In this document: piece by piece, positions 46,743 through 55,418 of the stretch
Numbering within the stretch: position 1 is the first letter of the stretch
How the letters are laid out: every line of letters begins with the position of its first letter
Assembly (NCBI GenBank): GCA_002363385.1
Contig: DEVL01000006.1
Span: 310,001 to 374,000 of the forward strand
Origin: Stenotrophomonas maltophilia
GTDB lineage: Bacteria; Pseudomonadota; Gammaproteobacteria; Xanthomonadales; Xanthomonadaceae
Reading direction: 5' to 3'
DNA length: 64,000 nt
Position numbers and translations under genes: made by a program
The notes under the pieces: model-generated
Told to the model about the DNA's origin: nothing
Database searches by the model: none
What the model saw: only the letters and a program-made list of their open reading frames with translations

Positions 46743-46758
46743 GTGAGGAATTTCACAC
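46743..46758. promoter_or_regulatory. Clp/CRP binding site
   Basis: TGTGAGGAATTTCACA has both perfect half-sites TGTGA-N6-TCACA. It lies 153-168 bases upstream of the PilE-like start and after the end of the FabR-like gene, so it most likely controls the pilin operon. In Xanthomonas the CRP homologue Clp binds such sites and is released by cyclic-di-GMP. Confidence 0.75.
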
Positions 46759-46795
46759 TTTATTAGCGCCTGGCGCCCGGTGTCAATGGGAATTG

Positions 46796-46816
46796 CTGCG
46801 ACGCAGCGTCGCAGCT
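46796..46816. repeat. Perfect 10-base palindrome
   Basis: GCTGCGACGC-A-GCGTCGCAGC, framed by GGGA and TCCC. It follows the FabR-like gene on its strand but has no T-run, so it is more likely a dispersed palindromic repeat than a terminator. Confidence 0.5.
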
Positions 46817-46870
46817 CCCACGTCCTCGCTGCTGCACGGCACGCAGCCTGTCGCCAGTCGACACCCCGCC

Positions 46871-47533
46871 TCAGCGCAGCGGAGGACTACCCGCCAAGGT
46901 GCGCGCCCCGGTGATGATCATCCGCAGCATCTGTGTCAACTGGTCGATCAGTTCGGGGTCTTTTTCCGGCGGAAGGTCCACCGCGGTGGCGCCCATGGCG
47001 AAGACCAGCCGGGTGATCGCCTTGGAGGCCAGGCCCGGTTCGTGCAGGCGCGCGCCGTCGGCGGCCGCCAGACGGATCAGGTCGACCCGCAGTTCGTCTT
47101 CGAAGTAATTCAGTTCGCGATCGACCGCGTGCTTGAACGCATCAGAGCCGGCCGTGCCTTCACGCAGCAGGACATGCAGCAGGCGGTCATCGGCACGCAG
47201 CTGCTCCATGAAGGTCTCCACCGACAGCCGGATCACGCTGCGGTCCGAGGAGGCCGCGCGCTGGCGGGCCTCGCCGATGATGGTGCGCAGCGAGCGCCCG
47301 GCCAGGTCGATCAGGGCCACCGTCAGCTCATCCATGTCGCGGAACTGGCGGTAGAACGAGTTCGGGGCGATCCCGGCTTCACGCGCGACCTCGCGCAGGC
47401 TCAGCGTGGAGACGCTGCGGTGCGGCCCGATGAGGGCCAAGGCCGCGGCCAGCAGATCCTCACGCGAGATGGAGGCTTTGCGCACGGGATGGGCGTCGTC
47501 GGAGGCGGGCAGGGGCAGGTCTGGGGAGGTCAT
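46871..47533 (-). CDS. fabR: FabR/DesT-type fatty-acid regulator
   Basis: A 220-residue TetR-family repressor. The helix-turn-helix region LSLREVAREAGIAPNSFYRQFRDMDEL is almost identical to E. coli FabR, and IRLSVETFMEQL and LLHVLLREGTAGSDAFKHAVDREL follow the same family. FabR and Pseudomonas DesT sense the acyl-CoA/ACP pool and repress unsaturated-fatty-acid genes. It is divergent from a ferredoxin reductase and a membrane desaturase, the same arrangement as desT with desCB, so it probably controls them through the palindrome at 47580-47602. ATG 47533 is chosen over an upstream TTG. Confidence 0.88.
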   Translation of the reverse strand: MTSPDLPLPASDDAHPVRKASISREDLLAAALALIGPHRSVSTLSLREVAREAGIAPNSFYRQFRDMDELTVALIDLAGRSLRTIIGEARQRAASSDRSVIRLSVETFMEQLRADDRLLHVLLREGTAGSDAFKHAVDRELNYFEDELRVDLIRLAAADGARLHEPGLASKAITRLVFAMGATAVDLPPEKDPELIDQLTQMLRMIITGARTLAGSPPLR

Positions 47534-47579
47534 CGGGGGCAGGGGAGTCAAGTCCCTGAATCATAGCCCGTCCCAGCAA

Positions 47580-47602
47580 TATACAACTGTATACACAGTC
47601 GT
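47580..47602. promoter_or_regulatory. Operator palindromes in the fabR-desaturase intergenic region
   Basis: TATACA-AC-TGTATA (47580-47593) overlaps the wider inverted repeat ACAACTGT-ATAC-ACAGTCGT (47583-47602; seven of eight arm positions match). It is centred in the 93-base divergent region, where a TetR-family dimer would control both directions. A TATAGT at 47614-47619 may be a -10 box. Confidence 0.6.
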
Positions 47603-47626
47603 ATGCTCGGCCGTATAGTGCGCAGC

Positions 47627-48700
47627 ATGAGCACCGTCCCGCGCATTGCCGCCCGCCGTCACGCCGCCAGCCCCCGCCGCTGGGTCTCCGAGGAGCTGTT
47701 CGACTTCTGGGGCACCCGCCTGCATCCGCTGTGGACGCTGCGGCGCCCGTTGGCCCGCCTGGTATCGCGCACCGCCGAAAGCGCCGATGCCGTGACGCTG
47801 GTCCTCAAACCCAACCGTCATTTCCGCGGTCTGCTGCCGGGCCAGCACGTCACCCTCGGTGTAGAAGTCGATGGCCGCCGCCTGTCGCGCAGTTACAGCC
47901 CGACCGTGTTGGCCGACGGACGCTTGGCGATCACCGTCAAGGCGATCGCTGGCGGTGCGGTCAGCCAGCACCTGGCCCATTCCGCCGTACCGGGGGAGGT
48001 GTTCGAACTGGGCCAGGCGTTCGGTGAGATGACCCTGCCCGCAGCCTCCGCTGAGCGCCTGCTGTTGCTGGCCGCCGGCAGCGGCATCACCCCGATGCGC
48101 GCGCTGCTGCGCCAGCTCGATGGTGCGGGAATGCCGCGCAAGGTGGATCTGGTGTACTGGGCACGCCGCCGCGAAGAGCTCTGCTTCGCCGAGGAGCTTG
48201 CCGCGATGGCAGAGCGCCACCCGTCCTTCGACCTGCACATCGCGCTGACCCGCGATCCCGCTGCCCCGGCGTCGCGCGTGGATGCTTTCGCCTTCGAGGC
48301 GCTGGGTAATCTGAGCACCGCCCGCACCCTGGTGTGTGGCCCGGGTGGCTTCGTCGATGCAGCGCAGGTGCGGCTGCAGGACCAGGTTGCTTCGCTGCAG
48401 TCCGAGGCCTTCACCCCACCAGTGCTGCCAGCGGTGGAAACGGGCACGGTGCAGGTCGAACTGCGTCGCAGTGGCCGCACGCTCTCGCTGCCGCGCGGCA
48501 CCTCGCTGCTGCAGGCGCTGGAGGCCGAAGGGCTGCGCCCGGCCAGTGGCTGCCGCATGGGCATCTGCAATACCTGTGTCTGCGGCAAGGTGTCCGGCGT
48601 CACCCGCCATACCTTGACCGGCGACCACGCGGCCGAACCGGCCACGCAAGTAAAGCTGTGCGTGAACAGCGCCAGCACCGACCTGATCCTGGAGCTGTGA
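47627..48700 (+). CDS. Ferredoxin reductase partner of the desaturase (DesC-like)
   Basis: A protein of about 357 residues that passes electrons from NAD(P)H to the desaturase. The FAD domain has RLSRSYSPT, the NAD domain has LLLLAAGSGITPMRALLRQL and LVCGPGGFVDAAQ, and the C-terminal plant-type 2Fe-2S ferredoxin has SGCRMGICNTCVCGKVSG plus a later Cys (VKLCVNSA). This three-domain order matches Pseudomonas DesC. ATG 47627 is used; an in-frame ATG at 47603 lies inside the operator. The desaturase gene starts two bases after its stop. Confidence 0.9.
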   Translation: MSTVPRIAARRHAASPRRWVSEELFDFWGTRLHPLWTLRRPLARLVSRTAESADAVTLVLKPNRHFRGLLPGQHVTLGVEVDGRRLSRSYSPTVLADGRLAITVKAIAGGAVSQHLAHSAVPGEVFELGQAFGEMTLPAASAERLLLLAAGSGITPMRALLRQLDGAGMPRKVDLVYWARRREELCFAEELAAMAERHPSFDLHIALTRDPAAPASRVDAFAFEALGNLSTARTLVCGPGGFVDAAQVRLQDQVASLQSEAFTPPVLPAVETGTVQVELRRSGRTLSLPRGTSLLQALEAEGLRPASGCRMGICNTCVCGKVSGVTRHTLTGDHAAEPATQVKLCVNSASTDLILEL

Positions 48701-48702
48701 CC

Positions 48703-49836
48703 ATGTCTTCCGTGCACAACCGCGCGCTGTCCCCGGCCGAACTGCAGGCCTTCGGCGATGAACTCGATGCACTGCGCGCACGCCAGCTGGCCACGCTCGG
48801 CGCGCGCGATGCGCGCTACATCCGTCGCGTCGTCGCCGCGGTGCGCTGGACCGGCGTGGCCGGCCGCGCGCTGTTGTTCCTCGGTGCGTTCGTGCACAGC
48901 GTGCTGATTCCGGCGTGGATTGCCGGTGTGGTCATGCTGGCGCTGTCCAAGATTCTGGAGAACATGGAGCTGGCGCACAACGTCATCCACGGCCAGTACG
49001 ACTGGATGGGCGATCCGCAGCTGCAGGGCAGCACCTACGAGTGGGATATCGTCGGCACCGCCGATGCCTGGCGCAAGACCCACAACTTCCGCCACCACAC
49101 CTACACCAACGTGCGCGGGCTGGACGACGATATCGGCTACGGCCTGCTGCGTATTTTCCCCGAGCAGCGCTGGCGCCCGTTCTACCTGATGCAGCCGGTG
49201 GTCGCCGTGGTCTTTGCGTTGCTGTTTGAATGGGGCATTGCGATCCAGGACCTGCGCCTGGGCCGCGTGTTCGCCGGCAAGATGACGCTCAAGCAACTGG
49301 GCGCGCAGTTCCGCCCGGTCGGCCGCAAGATGGGCAAGCAGATGTTCAAGGACTACCTGCTGTTCCCGGCGCTGGCCGGTCCGTTCTTCCTGCCGGTGCT
49401 GCTGGGCAATGTCGTCGCCAACCTGATCCGCAACGTGTGGACCTACGTGATCATCTTCTGCGGCCATTTCACCGCCGAGGCCGAGACCTTCCCGAAGGAA
49501 TGCGTGCGCGATGAGAGCCGCGGCCACTGGTATCTGCGCCAGCTGCGCGGCTCATCCAACCTGACCGGTGGCAAGCTGATGAATGTGATGTCGGGCAACC
49601 TCAGCCACCAGATCGAGCACCACTTCTATCCGGACATTCCGGCCAACCGCTATGCGGCGATCGCGGTCGAGGTGAAGCAGATCTGCGCGCGCTACGGCCA
49701 GCACTACAACACCGGATCGCTGCCGCGCCAGTTCGGCCAGGTGGTGTGGCGGATCGTGCGCCATGCCTTCCCGAGCAAGCCCGGTCGCGTGCGTGCATTG
49801 CCGGTGGTGGGTGAGGCCAGTCGCCAGCCGGGCTGA
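48703..49836 (+). CDS. Membrane fatty-acid desaturase (DesB-like)
   Basis: A 377-residue di-iron desaturase. The three histidine boxes are HNVIH, HNFRHH and HQIEHH, with membrane segments at ALLFLGAFVHSVLIPAWIAGVVML and LMQPVVAVVFALLFEWGI and around LLFPALAGPFFLPVLLGNVV. It inserts a double bond, probably at the delta-9 position of acyl-CoA or phospholipid acyl chains, using oxygen and electrons from the reductase encoded just upstream. The pair plus the divergent FabR/DesT-type repressor forms a membrane-fluidity module. Confidence 0.9.
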   Translation: MSSVHNRALSPAELQAFGDELDALRARQLATLGARDARYIRRVVAAVRWTGVAGRALLFLGAFVHSVLIPAWIAGVVMLALSKILENMELAHNVIHGQYDWMGDPQLQGSTYEWDIVGTADAWRKTHNFRHHTYTNVRGLDDDIGYGLLRIFPEQRWRPFYLMQPVVAVVFALLFEWGIAIQDLRLGRVFAGKMTLKQLGAQFRPVGRKMGKQMFKDYLLFPALAGPFFLPVLLGNVVANLIRNVWTYVIIFCGHFTAEAETFPKECVRDESRGHWYLRQLRGSSNLTGGKLMNVMSGNLSHQIEHHFYPDIPANRYAAIAVEVKQICARYGQHYNTGSLPRQFGQVVWRIVRHAFPSKPGRVRALPVVGEASRQPG

Positions 49837-52008
49837 TCAGAGCGGCAGCTCCAGTTGCAGGCGCCACAGCGGTGACGCCTTGCGCTGGCGTCGCAACTGC
49901 TCGGTGCCGTCTGCGCTGACCCGTGACTGCCCGGTGTGCATTGCCCGGTGCAGCGCATTGTTGAGGCTCAGCCGCAGTTTGCCGCGCGTGCCCAGCGTCC
50001 ACAGCGAATACAGGTCAAGCTCGCGCCCATAACTGGCGATCTCGAATTGTCCCGGACTGACCTGCACCGTGCCGCCGGTGCGGTAGGTATAACTGGCGCC
50101 CACGGTCCACCCTGTACGAATCTGATGGTCCGCCCCGAGCGTACTGCTGAAGCGCACCTGCTCATCCAGGCGGTTGTGCGGGCCGGGCACGTCATCCACG
50201 CGCGAATCGTTGGCGGTCGCATTGAAGCGCAGTGCCACATCCGGTGCGCCGGCGATCACCTGCGGCAGGCGCACCGCCGTATCCATCTCCATGCCCCAGG
50301 TCAGCGCCGTGCCGCCGTTCACCGGTGAGGCGACCCAGCGGCCGTCCTGCAGGTGGGTTTCCGTCCGGATCACATCGGTGATACGACGGACATAGCCACC
50401 CAGGCTGAACTGCGCGCCGTCCTTGCCAAAGGTCTCATAGGACAGGTCCACCCCGGTCGCCAACTCCGGTCGCAGCTCAGGGTTGCCGCGTTCGTCGGGA
50501 TTGAGCGGGCGGTTGTTGGTGGAGGTGTAGGGGCGCGGGATCAGGGCGGCCAGCGAGGGCGAGCGATAGGTGCGGGTCAGTGCGATGCGCAGCTGATCGT
50601 TCGTGGTACCGGGGAGTTTCCAGAGCGAATGCAGGACCGGCGACAGCACCTGGTCCCGCCGATGGATGCCACTGAAGCTGCTGCCTTCACTACGGGTATC
50701 GATCTGCTCCCAACGCGCTCCGGCATGGACCGACCAGCGCTCGCTGAGGGTGATGTCGTCCTGGGCATACAGCGCCAGGCGCCGGATGCGCGCGTCGAAG
50801 GCCAGGTCGCTCATCCATCCCGCTTCGTCGCCGACCGGCAGCAGGCGCTGCACCCGTGACTCGTCACGGCGGTCCTCGCTGCCTTCCCAACCCAGCTGCA
50901 GTGCATGACGCCCGCTGGCTGGCAGGGTGTACTTGCCGGTGCTGTTGACGTCGTGCACGGTCAGCCGCGCAGCGGTATGGTCATCCAGGTTCTGTCGCCC
51001 TTCCAGTGCGTAACCCTGCTCGCGGTAGGTATAGCGCTCGCGGTTGCCGCCCAGGCGCAGTTTGGTGGTGAACGTGCCGCCCTGTTCGAACGCACGTGTC
51101 CACGTTGCGCTGCCGTTGGCCTGTGCGACGTCGATGCGCGTGCGTTGCTGGTATCGCGTCGTGCGCAGCGGGGCGCCGAGCGAGGTCGTCCAGTCGATGT
51201 CGGTGATGCGGTAGAAGCGGCTGGCATCGGCGACAGCCTGCACGGCAAGGGTGTCGCCGTTCTCCAGCGTGGTTTCCAGGCTGGGGGCCAGCGAAAGCAC
51301 ATCGCGCTTTCCGCTGGCACGCAGGGCGGTGTCGCGTAACACCGTCGGCGTTCCCTGTGCGTCCCAGACACGTTCGGTGCCGGTTTCTTCAACGAGGAAC
51401 GCGCGGCGCGATGCGGTCGCCGTGATCGCGCTGCTGCGATGGCCGGCGCGCCGGTTGCGCTGCCAACTGACGGACGGCGTGTTCCGTCCCTGGCTGTTGC
51501 CCCAGGCCACCGACAGCTGCTCGGTATCCTTGCGTGCCCCAGCGGCCAGCACGATGTTGATCGAACCGGCGATCGCCTCGCCACGCTGGTCGGCGGTCGG
51601 CGCGCGGATGATCTCCACCCGCTCGACCATCTCAGGGGTCAGCGAATCCAGATCGAAGCCGGTGGGCGCCTTCTGGCCATTGAGCAGGATCTGGGTGTAG
51701 CCCGCGCCCAACCCGCGCAGCGACAGCGCGCCACTGCGGCCAGGCGCACCGGTGCCGACCGTGATGCCAGGCAGACGCTTGAGCGCATCGACGAGACCGA
51801 GGTCGCCATGTTGGCGCAGCGCCTGACTGCCCACCACGATGCGTGTGGCGGTGTCATCGCGGCGGATGTCGTAGGCCTGCGCTTGCACCTGCACGGTGTC
51901 CAGCGCGAGGGTCGGCGGTGCCGCTGGCACGGGCAGTGACTGCGCGGCGCTCGAGAACGCGGTGCATAGCGGGGCCATGGTAAGGACGATGCGGAACGAA
52001 GGAGTCAT
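49837..52008 (-). CDS. TonB-dependent outer-membrane receptor
   Basis: A 723-residue receptor. The signal peptide covers MTPSFRIVLTMAPLCTAFSSAAQS. The plug domain has LVDALKRLPGITV, GLGAGYTQILLNGQKAP and VERVEIIRAPTADQ with the closing AGSINIVL. The remaining 500 residues are beta-strands ending LWRLQLELPL, where an aromatic last residue would be more usual. Such receptors import siderophores, sugars or peptides with energy from TonB; the substrate is unknown and no transporter lies beside it. ATG 52008 is clear from the signal. It lies about 110 bases after the M56-M23 gene on the same strand. Confidence 0.9.
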   Translation of the reverse strand: MTPSFRIVLTMAPLCTAFSSAAQSLPVPAAPPTLALDTVQVQAQAYDIRRDDTATRIVVGSQALRQHGDLGLVDALKRLPGITVGTGAPGRSGALSLRGLGAGYTQILLNGQKAPTGFDLDSLTPEMVERVEIIRAPTADQRGEAIAGSINIVLAAGARKDTEQLSVAWGNSQGRNTPSVSWQRNRRAGHRSSAITATASRRAFLVEETGTERVWDAQGTPTVLRDTALRASGKRDVLSLAPSLETTLENGDTLAVQAVADASRFYRITDIDWTTSLGAPLRTTRYQQRTRIDVAQANGSATWTRAFEQGGTFTTKLRLGGNRERYTYREQGYALEGRQNLDDHTAARLTVHDVNSTGKYTLPASGRHALQLGWEGSEDRRDESRVQRLLPVGDEAGWMSDLAFDARIRRLALYAQDDITLSERWSVHAGARWEQIDTRSEGSSFSGIHRRDQVLSPVLHSLWKLPGTTNDQLRIALTRTYRSPSLAALIPRPYTSTNNRPLNPDERGNPELRPELATGVDLSYETFGKDGAQFSLGGYVRRITDVIRTETHLQDGRWVASPVNGGTALTWGMEMDTAVRLPQVIAGAPDVALRFNATANDSRVDDVPGPHNRLDEQVRFSSTLGADHQIRTGWTVGASYTYRTGGTVQVSPGQFEIASYGRELDLYSLWTLGTRGKLRLSLNNALHRAMHTGQSRVSADGTEQLRRQRKASPLWRLQLELPL

Positions 52009-52117
52009 GTGCGATCCGTGCAGAAGGGCAGGGTTGGCATTTCGCCGGGCAATGCGCGCCCCTCCTGTGGCCAGGAAAGCGAAATGCAGCGGTGGTTCGG
52101 GGGTGCGGCTTAGCGGG

Positions 52118-53623
52118 TCATGGCAGGTATGCCTGCGGATCGACGCGCTCACCGTTGTGCAGCATTTCCAGATGCAGATGCGGGCCGGTCACGCGTCCGG
52201 TGCTGCCGACCCGTGCGATCTGCTCGCCGGCAAGCACCTGTTGGCCGACCACCACATCGGCGACCTGCAGGTGGGCGTACAACGTCTGCCAGCCGTGACC
52301 ATGGTCGATCACCACCACGGTGCCGTACTGGGGACCATCGGGGTACTCGGACGTTGCCGCCATGACATGCCCGTCTGCGGGCGCGAGCACGGGTGTCCCT
52401 GTGCGCGCACCGAAGTCGGTACCTCGGTGCGGGCGTTGGCGTACGCCCCCGCTGTCACCGAACTGGCCGGTAATCCGCGGCGACGCCAAGGGGGATTGGA
52501 ACTGCACCTCGAGGGATGCCTCGCGCAGCGGAGGAAGCGGGAGCACCTGCGAAGCGTTCGTCGCCGATGCCAGCGCCGCGGGGCCACCGGTGCTGGAGCC
52601 ATGCAGCGGCCGTGCGGCGGCTGCTTGGATGACCATCCACAAGCCGCCGATCAGCAGTGCGCTGCCCAGCAATGCCGCCTGCCGTGAGCGCGACAGCGGG
52701 CGCGCGGCATCACCGTGCAGCATATGGCGGATGCGGAGTTCATGTCCGGCCAGATCGCGGTGGGTCAGCGCAGTGGAGGGCGCATGGGATGCGGCGGACA
52801 GTCGAAGCGTGCGCACGTACGCCGTGGCGAATGCGCGCCCGCCTTGCGCGTCACCGGCCAACGCATGTGCATCGCAGCGCAGCTCGGTCGCCAGCTGCAC
52901 GCGGGCGGTAATCCTGGGCAGGAACGGGTTGAACCACAGCAGCGCATTGAACACCGCCATCAGACCGGCGCGCTGCGGATCGCGGCGCGCAAGATGGGCC
53001 GCTTCATGCCCGAGGATCAGGCACAGCGCACGATCGTCCAGCTGATCCAATGCCGTGGCAGGCAGCACAACCAACGGCTGTGGCCAGCGCACCGCGAACG
53101 GGCTCACCGGCAGCGCGCTGACCCGGCACGCGATGCCCGCCGCCCGCAGACGACGTGCTGAAGCACGGCTGCGCGAACCGGGCCATGCCGCCGTTGGGAT
53201 GGGCGTAGTCGCCCGGCACAGCAGACCAGTACGCCGTGTCCCGACCAGCACGCGCAGCAGCGCAACACCGGCACCGATGGCATAGATCGCCCCCAGCCAC
53301 GTGGCGGCGGACGGACGTGCCCACGCGGAGGCGAGGTGGGCCGCGCCTGGCGCACCCGCATCCCCCAGGTCCAGCGCGACCGGCAGCGGCATGATCAAGG
53401 CCGACGGCAACGCGACCAGCGGCGCGGGTGCCCATAGCGCCAACGCCGCGGACAGCAGCACCGGCATCACCGCCAACAGCCATAACCCCAACCAGTAGCC
53501 GTACGCGGCGTGGGAGAGGCCCAGCCACCGATGCAGGCGCTGGCCGGCTGCCCAGGCCAACCCGCCAGCGGCAAGGGCGCCCGCGGCGTGCACCCCCCAG
53601 AATCCCAGCATCGGCAGGCTCAT
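52118..53623 (-). CDS. M56-M23 fusion metallopeptidase (BlaR1-like)
   Basis: A 501-residue membrane protein. The N-terminal part (to about 335) is a BlaR1/MecR1-type M56 peptidase with several membrane helices and the zinc motif His206-Glu207-Ala-Ala-His210 (GHEAAHLARRD). One more helix follows (ALLGSALLIGGLWMVIQAAA). Instead of a penicillin-binding sensor, the exported C-terminus is an M23/LytM domain with H399-D403 (PHRGTDFG), H451 (YAHL) and H482/H484 (PHLHLEML), all zinc or catalytic residues of peptidoglycan endopeptidases. The ATG overlaps the BlaI-type repressor stop, so it is probably the inducer-sensing partner that cleaves the repressor. Confidence 0.9.
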   Translation of the reverse strand: MSLPMLGFWGVHAAGALAAGGLAWAAGQRLHRWLGLSHAAYGYWLGLWLLAVMPVLLSAALALWAPAPLVALPSALIMPLPVALDLGDAGAPGAAHLASAWARPSAATWLGAIYAIGAGVALLRVLVGTRRTGLLCRATTPIPTAAWPGSRSRASARRLRAAGIACRVSALPVSPFAVRWPQPLVVLPATALDQLDDRALCLILGHEAAHLARRDPQRAGLMAVFNALLWFNPFLPRITARVQLATELRCDAHALAGDAQGGRAFATAYVRTLRLSAASHAPSTALTHRDLAGHELRIRHMLHGDAARPLSRSRQAALLGSALLIGGLWMVIQAAAARPLHGSSTGGPAALASATNASQVLPLPPLREASLEVQFQSPLASPRITGQFGDSGGVRQRPHRGTDFGARTGTPVLAPADGHVMAATSEYPDGPQYGTVVVIDHGHGWQTLYAHLQVADVVVGQQVLAGEQIARVGSTGRVTGPHLHLEMLHNGERVDPQAYLP

Positions 53624-54006
53624 GCGGGGTCGTCCCCGGCGGGCGCACGTAGCAGTGCATCCAGCTGCTGCAGCTCCTGCTCGCTGAGCAGGCGGCTGTC
53701 GGCAAACGCCTGTGCCGGCAGCGCGCCATCGATCTCCAGCACCCGGCGGGCGAAGTCGGTGCTGAGCGCGGCCAGCGTGGCGACCTTGCCGACCTTCGCG
53801 CGGTACATGTTCAACCCATGCTCGACAGTTTCGGCCACCAGGCCTTTGTCGACCATCCGCTCGAGCGTTTTTCGGGTGGAGGAGTAAGACCAGTCGAGCG
53901 CGCCTGCGGCCCCGTTATGGACTTCGCGCGCGCTGCAGACCCCTTGGCGCCACAACGCTTTGAGCAGCTCCAGTTCGGCATTGGAGGGGGTGGGTGGCAC
54001 GGACAT
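53620..54006 (-). CDS. BlaI/MecI-family repressor
   Basis: A 128-residue winged-helix regulator. It shows the BlaI pattern NAELELLKALWRQGVCSAREVHNG, the recognition region LDWSYSSTRKTLERMVDKGLVAETVEHG, and the tail that dimerises and carries the proteolysis site (EQELQQLDALLRAPAG). BlaI proteins repress their own operon until the M56 partner cleaves them. It overlaps the M56-M23 gene by ATGA, and repeated TGTCGCA/TGCGACA palindromes lie just upstream. No beta-lactamase gene is near, so the regulon is unknown. Confidence 0.88.
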   Translation of the reverse strand: MSVPPTPSNAELELLKALWRQGVCSAREVHNGAAGALDWSYSSTRKTLERMVDKGLVAETVEHGLNMYRAKVGKVATLAALSTDFARRVLEIDGALPAQAFADSRLLSEQELQQLDALLRAPAGDDPA

Positions 54007-54027
54007 GGCAATCCCGGTGTGGCGAGT

Positions 54028-54054
54028 TGTCGCAAGTGTGCGACATGTGTCGCA
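54028..54054 (-). promoter_or_regulatory. BlaI-type operator
   Basis: TGTCGCA-AGTG-TGCGACA (54028-54045) is a perfect palindrome. Its right half is also part of GCGACA-TG-TGTCGC (54040-54053). It begins 22 bases before the BlaI-type start, as expected for autorepression. Confidence 0.65.
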
Positions 54055-54153
54055 GGTCGTGCAACCCTGCCGTCATCAAGCCGGATCGCCTGGGCGCACC
54101 GGTGGCCTGGATGTGGCTGCGCCCTGGCGCTTTCCCCGGTTGCCGGCGGCCGG

Positions 54154-55287
54154 TCAGTCGTTCTCGCCGATCCGGCCTTCGGCAAGCGGCACCCGCGAGC
54201 CATCGGGCAGGCCACGGCTGAGCGTGCCATTCTCGATGAACAGCAACTCGCCGTTCTCGCCGTTCTTGATGCTGCTGTCGATGGCAATGATGCGGTCGCC
54301 GTGGAAGCTGCTGACATGCGGCATCGAGGTGTGGCCGACGACGATGCGCGCAAGGTCCAGCTGCTTGAGCAGGGCCTGGATCTGCGCGGTGTCCATGCGG
54401 CCATCGAAGTAGCCGCGGTACCAGATCGGGCTGGTCTTGCCGTCGAACAGGCGTGCGGTGTCCGGTGCGGCCTTGACCTGGTCCTTGGGCAGCCCGACCG
54501 CCGCCTGGTAGTCGGCGTTGGTGGCGTCCATGCCGCGCACCAGGTCCAGGTTCTCCGGTGCGATCCCTCCGTGCAGGAACAGGGTATCGCCGATGCGCAG
54601 CAGCACCGGGCGGGTCCGCAGCCACTGGCCGATCGTTGAATCCGGGCCGTACAGCGCGGGATAGGAGCGGCCAAGCAACTGCGCGCTCTTGAGGTACTTC
54701 GGGTTGACGTAGCGCAGGTCGTTGTAGAGCACCATCGTCTCGTGGTTGCCGAGCACGAAGTGCACCGCACCGCCGGCCGCCGCGGCCTGCTGCTGCAGGC
54801 TGTACAGCAGCCAGAACGCCTCGGTGACCTGCGGCCCGCGGTCGAACACATCGCCGGCGATCACCAGCGTGGCGTCACCCAGCGACCAGCGGTCCTCGTT
54901 GTCGATCACGTGGTGGGCGCGCAGCAGCTTCACCAGCAGGCTGTATTGGCCATGGATGTCCGACAGCGCCACGATCCGTGGCGTGGCCGGGAGCCGGGCG
55001 ATCTCCGCAGTCCGCGGTGGCAGCACGGTCAGCGCGTGCGGGTAGCCGCATTCGGGGGCAACCACGGTGGTCTCGCCACCTGCCGGCAGCTCGCGGCGGA
55101 TCACGTGGTCGTTGCACACCCAGGCCGCTTCCAGCCCCTTGGCCGTACGGAACACGTAGGGCCCATCCGCATCCACATGCTCGGCCGGCGCAGCCACCTC
55201 GCGCGCAGTGGCCAACAGCGGCGTCATCAGCAACGCCGACAGGAACAGCAGCAGGGCAGGGCGGGTCAGGGCGCAGCGGGTCGACAT
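54154..55287 (-). CDS. Exported metallophosphoesterase
   Basis: A 377-residue calcineurin-like phosphoesterase. The signal peptide is ALTRPALLLFLSALLMTPLLATA. Metal-binding motifs occur in order: ALSDIHGQYS, VIAGDVFDRGPQV, FVLGNHETMVLY, and later LHGG and IVVGHTSMPHVSSF. It would act in the periplasm on phosphate esters or on protein phospho-Ser/Thr (the DIHG/GDxxDRG/GNHE set is PPP-like). A short extra N-terminal domain (YVFRTAKGLEAAWVCNDHVIRRELP) precedes the enzyme. ATG 55287 is chosen from the signal peptide. It ends about 150 bases from the BlaI-type gene. Confidence 0.85.
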   Translation of the reverse strand: MSTRCALTRPALLLFLSALLMTPLLATAREVAAPAEHVDADGPYVFRTAKGLEAAWVCNDHVIRRELPAGGETTVVAPECGYPHALTVLPPRTAEIARLPATPRIVALSDIHGQYSLLVKLLRAHHVIDNEDRWSLGDATLVIAGDVFDRGPQVTEAFWLLYSLQQQAAAAGGAVHFVLGNHETMVLYNDLRYVNPKYLKSAQLLGRSYPALYGPDSTIGQWLRTRPVLLRIGDTLFLHGGIAPENLDLVRGMDATNADYQAAVGLPKDQVKAAPDTARLFDGKTSPIWYRGYFDGRMDTAQIQALLKQLDLARIVVGHTSMPHVSSFHGDRIIAIDSSIKNGENGELLFIENGTLSRGLPDGSRVPLAEGRIGEND

Positions 55288-55418
55288 CGGGTGTTCCTGT
55301 GACGGACGGCGGTGCCGCGATGCTACGCTGCGGAAACCGCACCGGACATGCGCCATTGGTCAGTCATGCGTGCCGCAACGGGCGTTTCGCGCCCCGGCGT
55401 GTCCGCCGGGGGCTGCCA

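Noticed and set aside
54028..54054. Reading the palindromes as a TetR or LexA site
   Set aside because: Neither motif matches those consensus forms, and the adjacent gene encodes a BlaI-type repressor.
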